From Xiphias gladius (Eukaryota > Chordata > Actinopteri > Istiophoriformes > Xiphiidae), in NCBI RefSeq assembly GCF_016859285.1, contig NC_053408.1:13231213-13295212 (forward strand): a stretch of 64,000 nt of DNA, given 5' to 3'. The notes beneath the pieces were generated by a model. The model did not search any database. It was given only the letters and a program-made list of their open reading frames with translations, and was not told where the DNA came from. A program made the translations under genes and the position numbers. Position 1 is the stretch's first letter. Each line of letters begins with the position of its first letter. Shown here piece after piece: positions 42,880-55,780 of the stretch.

Positions 42880-44423
42880 TCACTTGGACCTCTGGCTAGT
42901 TTGTGTAGAGTTGATGGGGATTTTCCTGGACTGCATTGTCTTTTTAGTAGGCTCTTTCTTCGCAGAGTCTTTTGCATTGGTGGAGGACTGGGTGGTCGTT
43001 TCTGCACCAGAATGCTTGGACTTTGTGGAGGGCAGCAGTGAATGCTTAGCTGCAGTGGATGCCTTAGACGATTCCTTGTCTTTGGCTGTGGTCACATTAG
43101 TCTGGGCCTCTGAAGCCACATTCTGAGCTTTCCTGCTCACTCCATGTGAGATTCCTTCTTTAGCTACATCCCCAGCACTATCCTCTGGACTTCCTTTAGA
43201 TTCTCCCGTCCCGGATTTCCCACCATCAGCCGACTTACGGGTCTCTTTGGGCCTCAAAGCAGTTTTGAAGAAGGACAAACCCTTGTCCTCTGTCTTACTG
43301 TTCCTACGAGGTCCCTTTGATGGTGGGGCTGCGCTTGCAGAGGAAACACCCACACTTGAGGATCGGAGACTAGTAATGGAGGAGCTACTGCTTGAGTTCC
43401 GGCCCATTGCCCTGTTCTCTGCGGCCCGGCCCGGCCTGCCCTCCAGTTTACTAGCAGCACCTGACCTGGAGGGGGGTCCTCCATGGTTAACCTTTTTCTC
43501 TGAAACTGCATTCGTCCGTGAGGATTCACGGCTAGTGCTCCTGTCTACTGCTCTAGTCCGTCCAGAGGCTGAGCTTTTCTCACCTCCACCCCTAGGTGAT
43601 GTCCTTCTCTGAGGATGTGAGCTTTGTAATCCCGGAGACCCACTCTTCCTCTGTTGGGCAGAGTCTGGACGTAATACCTCGGGGGTTTGAGATGACCCTT
43701 TCTTGGAGGGGGTTGCTGTTCTTGAGGAACCAGCCTTGCTAGTTTTAGGAGGTCCATCGCTTTTGTCCTTGGGGTTTGAGGCTGATGCTGCGCTCTTGGT
43801 CTGTGTTCGTGACGGTGACTTGTCAATGGCTGAGGATGCAGGAGAGAGAGAGCTGGATGATGTAGAGGAGGTAGCAGGACGCTTTTTGGGACTCCTTTCA
43901 CTCTCTAACCCAGTCTTTGCTGAAGCCCTTTTGACACCAGCGCTATCTGCAGCCCCATTTCTTTGTTTCAGCTCTTTTGCAGCTGCTCCATGTCGAGGAC
44001 TAACCTGTTCAGAAGCAGTGACAACATTGTTGTTATCCCCAGCCTGGACGGAGCTCCTCTGCTCTGCCTGTGCCACAGCCTTGGAGTGAACCTGCTCTAT
44101 TAGCCTCTTACTGCCAGGATTGCTATCCAAAGCTGCAAGGGCCGACTTGCCCCCTGACAGTTTGTCTGGCTTAGGTGACCCAGTGAAGCAGGAGGTTGAC
44201 AGCTTGTTATCAACCACCTCTCCTATCCTCTCCAGAGTCGGGGAGGAGGAGTGGGATTCAAGGGAGAAGCGTGAGGGAGAGTTGGAACGGAGTTGGAGCT
44301 TAGCAGAGTGAGACCAGGATGGTTTAGTGCCATTTTCACTAAGTACCAATGGACTGGCAATGGAAGATCTCGAGGAGAATGTTTGTCTTTGCATGCCTCT
44401 CACTGCTGAGCGACTCGAAAAGC
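42880..44423 (-). CDS. usp31: usp31 exon 16: long Ser/Lys/Arg-rich tail and stop
   Basis: A single 1544-bp exon encodes residues 799-1312 and the stop. Composition is dominated by Ser, Lys, Ala, Pro and Arg with no globular pattern. Short islands match recalled human USP31: SLSSRSS-like and PSWSxSAKLQxRSNSPSRFS near the start, EDKGLSFFKxALRxKETR in the middle and AAKHSLL near the end. These islands could be docking or modification motifs, an inference from their conservation inside a fast-changing tail. Confidence 0.93.
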
Positions 44424-47400
44424 CTGCATTGTAGAAAGATACACATTAGTATTAGATTCCCCCTGGAAATATTCTTTTCATGAAATCGCCTGTCTTTGGA
44501 TGAGTGTCTCTCACCATCATCCTCGCTTCGTTCACCAGCAAACTCAGCGGACTCAGACAGGGAGGCCAGTGAGGTGCGTCTGGAGGATCCAGATGAGGCT
44601 TGGCTAGGCGGACGGCTACCCATCAGCCGACTAATCCAGTGCTCACACAAGGAAGAGCTAGTGGATCCTAAAGGCCCAAATAGAAAGTGTCTGAACATCT
44701 ATGATATATTCCATAGATTACACCCAATATATAGTATGTAGGGGAGCCTAATATCAATAATAATTACCTCCCACAGAGCTGTTGGCAGACCAAGAAGGAA
44801 TTGTGGCACGTCTTTGATAAAACAAGATGTAGGCAGTCTGCTTGCAGACCTCATCCTCAGATATGGGATGAACATCACTATCATCAAAGCAATACCACTG
44901 TCCATCAATGGAGTTCTTACAGTGAGCTACAAGATACAATGCAATAAAATAATATGAATATCTTGTAAAAGCGTTCATAAGAACAAAACCAGTTAATAAA
45001 ACAACCACAGGGACATCTGTCATTGGTTGTGTATGGTGGTCTGTTACCTGTGTAATGTCCTCCCTGCATGGTTCCATGATGGTTACACACCGCATATAGG
45101 TCATAAAGGTAGTCCTCAGGATCACGGCCCATCCCGTAAGGCCGTCTCCATGGTGACCAGTGGGAGGGGAGACTCCAGCTGCTCTGGCTCCTCTTTACCA
45201 TATGGGGTGCCATGTCCATACCTGTTAGCGGGAACTTTACCATGTTCTGCATCTTCATCCGTCGATCTCCATCCTGAAGGATGCAACACATTTATGGCTT
45301 TAAATTTGACAGCAAGTTCTTTTAAAGCAGTTCCGAAACAGTAATATGGAAATACATAATCTCTCACTCCCTTATATTTTTTGTTACTTTTAGGAAACTG
45401 AGCATTGTGGCGCCTTCCTTTGCAAGACTGTACCTGTCTAAAGCGTTTCAGGTGAAGTATGAGGATGTCTGGCAGGGTCCACAGACTGAGCTTGATGCTG
45501 CCCTGCTGAAGCTGCTTACAGTGTGGACATCGCCATGCATCATCAGGTGCGAGCTGAAATTAATGTGGGAAAAAATCTGTTATTAAAGAGTAAGTTAAAA
45601 TTGAGTAAGTGTAGCTCATGTTCTCCTGTGTTATTTTATTTTTTTATCTGATGAAATATTTGTATGTTTTTTGTTTAATAAAGGGTATGAATTGATGCAT
45701 TTTCTTTTCTTTTCGTTTTTTTACATTTCATTAACAATATCCTTTAGTAAAAAAAGTTCAATTGCACTGTCATCTAATGTTTGTAATCTTGTCTCGTCTG
45801 CCCACACCAACCCCATCTTGGCATCACCTCTTAGATCAAATGGATAGAAATATAATCTAACAACACGTCTGCCAGTTACCCTTCCCTTTCTCCCTTAAAT
45901 CATTTGAACAAGCATTTCGAAACGTACGTATTAGGGGGAGACAGGCTGAAATTGTCAATGAATGTTACCATAAGGCAAAGAATAAAACACACACTTAACA
46001 AAAAAACCTTCTTCAATCCACATATTTATTTAGTATCAGTGATATCTTCACCCCTAATACAGACTGCATGAAACCATGTCTCAGTCTACCTGTTCCTCTT
46101 TGGTGTAGAGTTGAAAGCACTGGGCAAGTGAACACGTCTGAGGCTGCAGGTGCTGCTCCTTTACTTGACGCACACTTTCGGCATCTGGGATGTATTCATC
46201 CTCAGTTCTTTTGAACAGACTGCGGGCATAACATGGCACAAGTCACAGAGGCATCACATAGAACTTCAGTCATTACATGCATTTTTGTTAAAATACACTG
46301 ATCTGAAAGAAGACACAACACATCACATCACACATCTGCCCTGACCTTAATGAAGTGTGTGTGATTGTTTTTTGCAAGATCTCACTTACTAGTCTTTTGT
46401 CTCCTTGTCCCATTCAACAACAATTTTGACATGAGGTGGTCCTCCAGGACCACAAGACTTGTATGCCCTGTTAAAAATCAGATTATGACAACCCTGTGTT
46501 ACACTTCCGATTTTAGACATTTAGCGGATACTCATGCAAAGTTATAACTGTACAGAATAATCGGAAGCTACACTGGAGTAAGTTTCATTAGAGATTCCCA
46601 CTAGAAGCAACACCTACAAATTGTTTTGAAAGTGTGTTTTAAAATTGCACACTGGATCCTTGATTGCTTTAACAGGCCCTAGAGTCAAAAACCCAACTGA
46701 CATATAATAAATGGAAATTTAAAGTCTCTACCAATCAAGCACTATATTATGCCAAACTTTAACTCAAATAAGGTTATGGGTTTATTTTTTGTTTGTTTGT
46801 TCTTTTTAAATGTGGCAGTTGTGAAGCAAATGTCATTTTTTTCTCATTCCCTTTATTTTTAAGAAATCCATGCAGTAGCAACAGACGTTAGCACCTTCTT
46901 AGAAAAAAATCCATAAAAACCAGACAAGCTATCATACATATTTCAACATCAATACCACTGAAGAGTCGGCCTACATTCTGTAGCTCTTCAATCAACTTGA
47001 AGTGGATTGAACACACTGCAGGATTTATGTAACTCAAGTGAGGTAACACTTCCCCTTGTGGTGATAAGTGACATTACCTCTCCACAGAGGGATGGCAGAG
47101 TGGCTGTTCCTCCTGAGGCAAGAGATATGTGATTCCAACCACTCCCACCACACGCAAAGTGAAGGGCCCTACCTACAGATCATCAAGATTAAGACATGAT
47201 AAAATATTACACTTTAAAATAATGTTAAAGATTATTAAAATCAAAGGGTCTGTGTGGATAAGTCTGAAGAGCATACTAAGAGTATGTACCTGCACAAAGA
47301 CTCCAGGGCGCAGAAGATGTCGCATCTTCTCCAGGATCTCTTTCTGAAGTACATCCCATGTCACTGTACGCTCCAAGTACAGAATAAATGGATTGCCAAA

Positions 47401-50400
47401 CCTGCGCGGAAAACAATAGCAGCAAGGTTTTAAAGAATTCTTTGGGATAATGATTGAAATTCTTATATATTCTTGCTCCCTAAAGTACCTGCGTCCTTGC
47501 TGTCCAGCACAGGCTCTGTTACACACCAGCAGGACAATCTTCTCGGCCTGCCCACTGTTCTTATTAGGACTCTGAGGTGGTGTAGTGGGCTCTTGTATTT
47601 GTGTGGATATCCTGTTATTATCCATGCCATACTTCAAGTTGTTCTGGTTTAGATTTGCATGTGGGCTCCCTGAAATTAACATACAAAATTTAAAGTTACA
47701 AACTTTTAAAAAGTGAAAACCATATACTGCTTTGTAAACTGCTTAAAAAAAAAAAAAAAAAAATCAATCCAGCATGCAGGTCAGTGTGTGTAGCAGCTTC
47801 TCCAGTATTAATCCATTTCTAATCTAATCTCCACTCCTACTGCCATAATGAGGCAAAAAGCGAAACTAATTTCTGGGAGAATAAACAGGATGTTGTACCG
47901 CCTCGCTTGGACCGGATCTGCTCCGGTCTGAACAGCTCAGGTGTCTCAAAGGCAAAGATGGAGTCGCTCTCCTGAATGATCTCAAGGTCGTCGTCGTCAT
48001 CACAGAAGGAGCGATGAAAGCCATCATAGTACATTTCAGTGAGGACGATCTGAGCGGAGACCGTGGACAATAGCAGGGTGTGGGTTGCATTTGGATTAAT
48101 TCAACTGATCAGTATTAGTAGCCAGTAAAATCAATTAGGTTTTAATAAAGAGGCCATACATCAGAGAGACGTCAGAGATATATAGTAGATACATACATAC
48201 ATTTATATAGCACAAATGATAAAATGTTGCTAAAATCAACCGGGATAATTTTTGTCTCCCACTGAAAAAACATCAAATACAAACATAACCACCATAATTA
48301 CTCATGGCTAACTGAAAACACTCCTCCAACCAATTTCCTCAAAGTAGCACACACTATCTTTAATCTTAATTTCAACACATTAATGGCCTTAAAAAGGGAA
48401 GTTTCCAATGAGGAAGCACCTGTTGGGCAGGGATTTTGGTCTCTTGGGCCACAGCTTGTCTCAGCCTGGACACAGTGCCAGAGAGAGGCACCGCCACCCC
48501 GACTCTCATACAGTGAGAGCACTTTCCTTGGTACACCACTGTCACATACAGTGGCCTGCAACACAGAAAGACTGAAGTTAATTGGCTGTTTCATAACCAC
48601 GGCTGGACTGATGTTTCAAAGATAGATGGCATCTTCTAATTTTAGCTTTCTGCTGTCGGATCTTTCATGGTGTTTGTCTAAGCTGGGTTTGACACCCTTT
48701 TTAGTGCTGGTTCAGACTGTATCTTGTCTCAATTGCATTTTTGGATACAGGGACTTTTTTTTTCTTTTCTGATAGATATTGTCTTACTCAGAAACTAGAT
48801 GCAGAGCCACCTTACCGTGTGTGAGGTACCGGGATTGGCAGTGAGATGCAGAGGAAAGGATCAAAGGTGTTGCTCTGTTTCTGGCAGTGAGGGCAGGTCA
48901 GGGAGGACCTACACAGACATGATGACAATAAAACAATGCTGCTGGAGTACCATTAGTATAGCATTTCCAAAGAATAGTTCAGTGTTTTGGAAAGAACACT
49001 TACTCACTTTCTTGTTGTCAGTTAGATGAGAACATTGATACCACTCTCCTATCTGTACATACAGTAAATATAAGCAGAAGATTAGCTTAGTTTAGCAAAA
49101 AGACTGGAATGAAGGGGAAAACAGCTAGACTGGCTCTGTCCAGTGGTAAAAAATCTACCAACTTACTTTCTAATGTGAAAACAACACAGCGGGGACTTCA
49201 TTCTGAAGACTATTTTGAAGTCGCCACTGTTTGTCTGTGAACTTCACAGTGAAAACAAGACTCTGGGAAGTCACTGCTCCCGGCCAATACACTGCACATA
49301 ACCTCCTGTAAACTTGTCGTTTTTACACTTTGGTTTTGTACAAATTAAACAAACAAGAAACAACATATAAGTGACTTTGAGAGGTGCTGTAAGGCGGATT
49401 TTGTTACTTTTGGACAGAGCCAGTCTAGCCGTTTCCCCCTGTTTCCAGTCTTTGTGCTAAGCTAAGCTAATCGGCTGCTGGCTATAGCTTCATATTTATG
49501 GTACAGGCATGAGAATGACATCAATCTTCTCACCTAACTCTCAACGAGCAGCAAATTACCCCAAGTGTCAAACGATTCCTTTGAAATGAGTGGAAAATAT
49601 AAATGAAAAACATAACATCCACTTCTAGTAGTGAGCCGGTCATAATAATCATCTGTATAGTGTTAGGTTTACTGTAAAGAACATGTGTGCATAAAGATGT
49701 AATATTATTGGTGCATTATTTTAAACCTTAGTGCTATAGATTACTATAATGGGAAAAGAACAGGGGGTAGACAAAATAACATGTACACCTGATGAAAAAA
49801 GACTTGATATCCCTGAAATTTAAACTTTAGTTACTTGTGTTATCACGTGGCCGAAGTTCTGTACTTCAGTCACTCGATAACACTCGATAAGTTTCCTTCT
49901 CTGAAGAGGGCTGTGGAATATGATCAAAAGTTCTGGAAAAAAAAGCTAGTAAGTGAACCTTTAGATCATTTATATTAGCAGTATTTCATCACAAAGCTGT
50001 GTTTTATGTTTTCAGCATATGGTGTCGTAGTAGATACAGGTCTTGTTGTGGAATTTGTTTTACTAATTATGATTGTTACTCATCGATTTTCAGATAATTA
50101 ACAATAATGTAAGCTGGTAGTTATTCAGTATTTACATTTGGTATAAACAGATTATGTACCAGCAGTTGAAAATTTCACCTGTATTGTGCCTGAAAAAGCT
50201 CCTGTACAAAAGAGCCAGGTGCTGGTAGCGGAGATCCTTCAGGGGCATTTTCTTCTTCTACCGGAGGCTGGAAATATAAGACAGACACTGAACAATTATT
50301 TGGCAAACAAGCACAACATAATGCTTGTTAAATAACAGCAGCAGTAGAGTTTATAGTATTGCAACATTCAGTTTATTAAAATATTGATCAGTTGGGTATC

Positions 50401-53400
50401 ACAAAAGGGGCAGCATCTAGTCAAAGCTTGAATAAATGTCCTGAACTTTAGATCATACTGGTCTGTAGCTGAATACGGAGTACCCTATGCTGCAATTACA
50501 ACATTTATCTGTGTTCTAAGTTGCTGTTTACCTTCTGGGGGGGTCTGCTGTCAGGGTGGACGATATGATTGAGGTCTTCATGAACTCTATCCAGCAACCA
50601 AAGGAGGAATTCCTGGGCATCGTGCTGGGAGTTACCCCTGAACTGAAGAGCGCTCTTGGACACCACATTCTGCAGCGGATAACAACGGGTTTTAGTGCAC
50701 CGCACCAGAAACAGAAGTGGTTTTGCAGTGCAGCGAGTAGGCTACCATTTTTTTTCGACATTGCCTGATCATAAAATATTCAGTGCGTTTGACCAGGATG
50801 ACGATCAGCACAATCCTAAAGGTCAGCAGAGGTGGTGGTGATGTTCGAGAGGCAGGCGTGGCAAAGCTTTTGAAAACCAGGACACAGGCTGAAAATCGAC
50901 GGCTTAACCTCACTAACAATTAGCTATTGGAGATGACAACAGTGTGTACTCTACAGAGCCACCCAGGCTGGCAGATATAAAGTCACCTCTGCTCACCAGC
51001 TATCAAGTGTCACACAAGGTCAAAGATATGACTGAGCTCTACGTGCCTTCCCGGCCTCTCCCATGGGACAGTCTTCCTCATTTTGAAGGCATTACCAAGG
51101 CAGCCTCAGCATTTTGGGCTGTCTTTAAGTAAAGGTCTGTTTATGAAACTACTGTAGATCTCAAGCTTGTCTTAGCAGACTCCTTCGATTATGGGACGAT
51201 CAGAGGGCGAAAACTATTTAGAGATCTAGACACTGAGTGAAATTGCAGACCGAATATTATTGATGCACTGTTTTAAATCTCAGTATCTCTTTGAAACAGC
51301 ACACCTTGACAAAAACTGTGTCCTACGAATTTTCATGTTGTATATTCCTCTTTCTTTGTATATTCCTCTTTCTGGTGAATAAAGGAAAATTGATGATGCT
51401 CCAGAAAAATGCAACAGTACAAACATTTAGTGTTTATGAACTCAGTTACAAGTAATGTAATGGAGAATACATGTTAAAAGAAAGAATGGGATCAGATGAG
51501 AAACCTATTACATTTTATACTATTGTTGAAAAATAAATGTTTATTTCTTCCTAACACCATCAACTATGTTATTACACATTTACTATTGTCAATATGTCAA
51601 GTATATTTAACACCGTTATTTGCAATAAATTCAAATTCATTTTGAAGTGTTTACTGGTTTGTCACATTTTCCTTGCCAGTAAATAAACTATAAATAAGAA
51701 GAGACTTAAGTCTTCTTATGTTATAAGTTAACATGGTAGCATATTAATGGGGTTATTTTGTCTAGGGAGTGATTACCAGGTGATTGGCAGCAAGCAGATC
51801 CAAATATCTACACTGATATGCCAACATGGGTTATTTTGTTTAGGCAGCTTTCAAGTCTCTGGGATTGTTAAGTACCCATGTAAATGTAAATGTTTTATAA
51901 TTGATACACTTCAGCGTGTAAAACATTAAAAAATTGAATTTTGTCTCAACAGACAGGGTAATGTCACTCATTAACGTAAAGGACATTTATCATTACTACC
52001 ATGAAATCACCTGACAGAGAAAAATAACATTTGGCTAGCATGGATCTTTTTAGATATTAGAAGGAGATGATTAAGAAGTTTTTAACTTTTCTACCTTATC
52101 CCATCCCAAAAATCTTACACAGCAACAGTTTTCCGAAGAAACTGATTATTATATTCCTCCCAAATCTGTGATCACAAGAATGATTTTATGAATGGGTACC
52201 ACAAGGCATAGACGCTTTTAACCCATTCCACCATTATTTTTGTCTTCATAGTCTACAGTTGTGCTGATCAAAACCATCGACTGCATTTTGACGTAAAGCA
52301 GGTTAAAAGATCATTATCATAAAACAGTACACTAATTAATAAAAGTCTATTTGATTGAAGTTCATCATTTAAAGTCTGGAAAATAAAGAATGGAGTTCAG
52401 TTACCTTGTGTTGTTTACAGACTACCATCATGTTCAATTTGTTTTACCATCAATTACATCATGAAATTAAGTATCACTTTTCACAAATGATGAATTTCTC
52501 TCCTAGTCATCTGTGAGAGAGTTTGTGTTGACCGTGCTCTTAGGCAGTTTGGATGGTGTACAACAACATAATCCTCAAAGCAATTTCTTTGGAAAGAAAA
52601 TGGATTCTGAATCACAGCGGATAATTCCCCCGTGTTTCCGATTACGGAAGTCTTCCTAATGATCTTTAAGTGCTCTCAGTTTAGGCTCAGATTGTGGTCT
52701 GAGGCAAGAGGCACAACACTGTCACATGTGCATGCTGAGCTGTACTGCAGGCAAACCACAAGAATAGCATGCTTCGCTAAAGTCCAATTAGCAGCATTTA
52801 AGGTTGTGGTGTATAAGTTGGACAGCAAAAACTCATTTTTGCCAACCCTTTTAGCCGACAATTTTGGGAATACTTTCAAACCATCCCGATATTTGATTTT
52901 TTTGAGATATTAGAGAGAAAGTCAGTAAAATATCTATTGTATGCCTTCTCAAACATAATAGGAACTATGCTATTGATGAACAACAGTTTGGTTATAGTTT
53001 ATTCAAATTAGATACTAAACTTAATAAACATTCTTTATTGAAGCACTTGATAGTCCGCAGCTGGACTTTATTTCCCTACCCAGTTAAACATATTCAAGGC
53101 CTCTCACTCTGAAGAGAATAATCTATATCCAATCAGACAGTTTGTGCTCTGGCTGGCAACCAAGGTAGAAAAAAATGGACAGAAATAGTAACACTGTCAA
53201 GAATAAGCAAAGTGTTGTATGGCCCTGTTCAATTTAGCTCCTCTCCGTTATGCATTTTGAACTTCTGAAAGAAGAAAATAGAAACAAACCTTTGTGATTG
53301 TGACACGCAAACTTTTCAATGCTGGGATACTGTTGTAAGAGGCGAAATGATGAAAAAGCAGATGAGACTGAAGCAAAAGCTGATGATTGTGGGACAGACA

Positions 53401-54906
53401 ATCAAGCAGTTCAAAAAAAAAAAAAAAACAGATGAATTTTATTACAGCTTGGCTCTAGGACTCAACACTCAGCTGACCAGCTCAAAGAGCTTTTTAGAAA
53501 AAGGAGTTTTAGTCTAAGGTCACTGACTTTGCCTCTTCCATTTGGATTCATTCTCCTATAAAAAGGCTAATTATCAGCAAAAATACTACCTAAACTGTAA
53601 TCACAACTGTGAGCTGTGCTGTGACTCTTTCAGAAAAACTGAAGCTTGACAAAAGACAAAAATGACCTTATTCTCTCCAAATGCAGACTTAAAAATTATT
53701 TTTTTGAATTAGAGAACAGACTACTCTAATGCCATACGAATGATACTGCTCCACAGGCTTGTTGACGAGCAAACCGGTCATTTAATTCTGCAGTCATTCT
53801 GACAAATGAAGGAATATCAGGAATGTCATCAAATTCATATTTTAGACTGACCACTAGGGCCAATGCATCTACATTTGATGTTGTCAGTACTGTCAGAAGA
53901 AAATACTTTTTTTTTTTTAATTTTCCACAAATTATTGCAAGAAATAGCTGGCTTAGATGCTACTGGCCCCACCTGTCGTGTATTATCCTTAACTGTTGAA
54001 AACAAAAGACACGACCTGGGGCTGAAGTGCTACTGAGTATCCAGTGATGTCATTTGTAACAATGCTAACTCTGGTGACTTCTACTACTCTTCTGCTGAGG
54101 ATTGGGCTGCCAGCGGAAAAGAGGCACCTGAAGATCTGGATCTTGATGGTAACTACACACTTGACCCAAACCGATAAATGGGAGAAGATGAAGACTCCTC
54201 AAACTTTCGGTTTGTTACAACTTTCAGCAAAAACAAAAAAAACAACAGGTATTAGAATGATCTGTAAACTTGATTCTAGTAGAAAAGCAGATACAGTGAT
54301 GATTAATGGTGCTTTTGAACCTGTGTTATCAGACATATAAAGACCAACAGCTGGGACCTCTACCCGGCCTACCTTGAAGTCTCTGCTGTGCTGAGGTGTG
54401 TACTCAAAGGTCCACAGCGCCCGGACCAGGCCGGACAGCTGCTCTGTCACCTCCCCTGTCTCATGCTGCTGGCCGCCCTTCTTCTGCACCAGCACCCCGT
54501 TAGACTTGGCCTTTTCGTTGCCGCCGGTCGTCTCCCCGCCTTTGAACTGCTCCAGAGCCAGGTACTCGGCGAAGAGCTCCGTGTTGCTCAGGCACTGCAA
54601 GATAGCGTTCATGAAGCAGGTGTTGCCGTGGTTCTTGAGTCCGGCGACGCCCGGCACCTTGTCCCCGAAGGGGAACCCCCCGCAGTCGCTGTCGTCCGAC
54701 GGGACTGACCCTGCGGTGGTGGTCGGGATCAAGGCTGCGTCGTCCTTCTCGTCCTCGGCGGCCTGCTCGTCGGTGCCGAAGTGAGACAGAGTCGACAGAG
54801 TCCGGAGAACTCTGTTCATAAAGCTCCCCACGGAGCGGACCGAGCTCCTCCGGAACAGCTTTTTGCTGAAGGATTTCTTCTCCTTGTTACTGACAACTTT
54901 CGACAT
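42880..54906 (-). CDS. usp31: Ubiquitin carboxyl-terminal hydrolase 31, 16 coding exons
   Basis: Cysteine protease of the USP/C19 family that removes ubiquitin from proteins. Exons in gene order: 54373..54906, 50532..50669, 50179..50267, 48816..48908, 48420..48555, 47899..48049, 47489..47669, 47290..47401, 47078..47172, 46390..46467, 46090..46219, 45434..45553, 45048..45273, 44768..44926, 44515..44667, 42880..44423. All introns are GT-AG; total 3939 nt, 1312 residues (human about 1352). The basic Ser-rich N-terminus (1-45) precedes the USP domain: Cys box GNTCFMN with Cys97, NSQHDAQEFL in exon 2, zinc-ribbon-type CxxC pairs (259/262, 297/300, 588/591), His box GGHYT with His692, and FDDSDV (Asp709/Asp710). 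The C-terminal third is a Ser/Lys/Arg-rich tail. The MSKV start, DQIVLTEMYYDGFHRSFCD-like region and SWSLPSHWSPWRRPYG identify USP31 rather than USP43. All catalytic residues are present. Confidence 0.96.
44768..44926 (-). CDS. usp31: usp31 exon 14: catalytic Asp segment
   Basis: Encodes residues 695-748. It carries WYCFDDSDV, the third catalytic position, and ILFYQRR, the last strand of the USP fold, so the protease domain ends here and the disordered tail begins. Confidence 0.95.
45048..45273 (-). CDS. usp31: usp31 exon 13: His box
   Basis: Encodes residues 620-695. It starts at DGDRRMKMQNMVKFPL and ends GGHYT, with the general-base His692 three residues before the exon end. The following Ala codon is split G|CT across the intron, so readthrough of this donor would give a spurious Gly in place of the Ala-His-Cys continuation. 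Confidence 0.95.
48962..49587. mobile_element. Foldback MITE-like element in usp31 intron 3
   Basis: The two ends form an imperfect inverted repeat with arms of about 200 bp. Left-arm phrases (AGTTAGATGAGAA, TTAGCTTAGTTTAGCA, AAGACTGGAA, CTAGACTGGCTCTGTCCA) recur in reverse complement in the right arm. There is no transposase. It resembles an abundant non-autonomous repeat of percomorph genomes; one diverged arm also lies at 17.42-17.57 kb. Confidence 0.85.
50670..54372 (-). other. usp31: usp31 intron 1
   Basis: At 3.7 kb it is the largest intron of the gene. It starts GTAGGC and ends CTGCAG. No exon or RNA gene is recognised inside. A partial tandem duplication of about 79 bp (TTATTTTGTCTAGGGA at 51752 and its near copy at 51831) and poly(A) tracts near 53.41 and 53.91 kb are present. 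Plus-strand ORFs at 50944-51132, 52632-52913 and 54044-54340 show no recognised family. Confidence 0.8.
54373..54906 (-). CDS. usp31: usp31 exon 1: basic N-terminus and catalytic Cys box
   Basis: Encodes residues 1-178 and ends in phase 0 after the Phe-Lys of SRDFK. The ATG at 54906 was chosen because MSKV followed by a KEKKSFSKKLF block matches the recalled human start; the frame stays open upstream to 55047 but that part is not family-like. The nucleophile Cys97 lies in LKNHGNTCFMNAILQCL. The Gly/Lys/Gln linker at about 123-150 is poorly conserved. Confidence 0.95.
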
Positions 54907-55780
54907 GGTCAGTGCGATGGCCCCCCCCCTCGCGTTTTTACGCCTTAAATCCAGAGAGGGCCCCCTGTTCACAGCATGGCCTCGTCCCCACACAATGACA
55001 GCTCCTTCACTTTTCGGTGTTTGACGCGGGGCCTGGGCATATTTCACAGAAACCTGAAGGCCCGGCCGCTCTGGGGGATCATATCACATGGAGACAGCAG
55101 AGTAGGATCAGATCGGCCCACTTGCAACACTGCGTCGGATTGCGTAAACAGCCTCCATGGAGAGCCCCACTATCGGGGCGCTTTACGTGAATGCCTGGGG
55201 TAGTCCCGCACCCGCCAGCGGCCACCATCTCTAGCGGGCGGCCCGGTGAAATAACCCAGCCCGCGTCATTGTTCGGAGAGAAAAACGAGGCGTCGGGGTT
55301 GCGGTGTCAGCGGACACAGTGTCCGTCGGACCTAAACATCGAATCGAGCTTTCACAATTAGGCAGAGAGGGACGAGCGGGACTCCTCATCACTTATTAAA
55401 GAAACCGCAGCTCCACCCTTTCGGAGGTATTCCTTCACCTCAGGTCACCAAATCCACGGCGATGCTGAAAAGCCGAAGGGTCGGCGGACGTCTTCCCTAG
55501 ATCGCCTCCTCCACAGTCGGCGCGCTCGCAGGAGCCCCGCCAAGCCGAGGAACTCCCCGGCCGGAGCGGCACAGCCCGCCTCTCCCTCGCGCTTGGCTGC
55601 CGCGGAGCATCTCTTCGAGAGGCCAAAGTGAAAGGTGCCCGTTGTCGGTGCCCCCGTCCGAAAGTTTCTGATTAGTTGTCGTAGTCTCCGTGCGCCTTAA
55701 TCCACCACCACCCCCCCCCTCCGGATGGGATTCACGGCGAGGCCGCTTTTCCCGTCTCCATCATCATCTGTAGGCACCGA
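54907..55780 (-). promoter_or_regulatory. usp31: CpG-rich promoter and 5' UTR region of usp31
   Basis: The CpG-dense composition that begins in usp31 exon 1 continues for about 0.9 kb upstream, then drops to AT-rich DNA after about 56.0 kb. This is the classical CpG-island promoter layout. No TATA box stands out and the exact transcription start is not determinable. Confidence 0.6.

Noticed and set aside
43247..44089. Plus-strand ORFs opposite usp31 exon 16
   Set aside because: Antisense shadows of a GC-richer coding exon; Leu/Glu-rich by complement of Ser/Lys-rich codons.
48298..48600. 100-codon minus-strand ORF across usp31 exon 5
   Set aside because: It is in the wrong frame; the real exon (48420..48555) reads PLYVTVVYQGKCSHC in another frame and splices cleanly.
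48816..48830. Alternative usp31 exon 4 donor at CCG|GTACCT (exon end 48830)
   Set aside because: It would leave the frame out of phase with exon 5; the CG|GTAAGG donor at 48816 restores phase and adds VPHT, as in the human protein.
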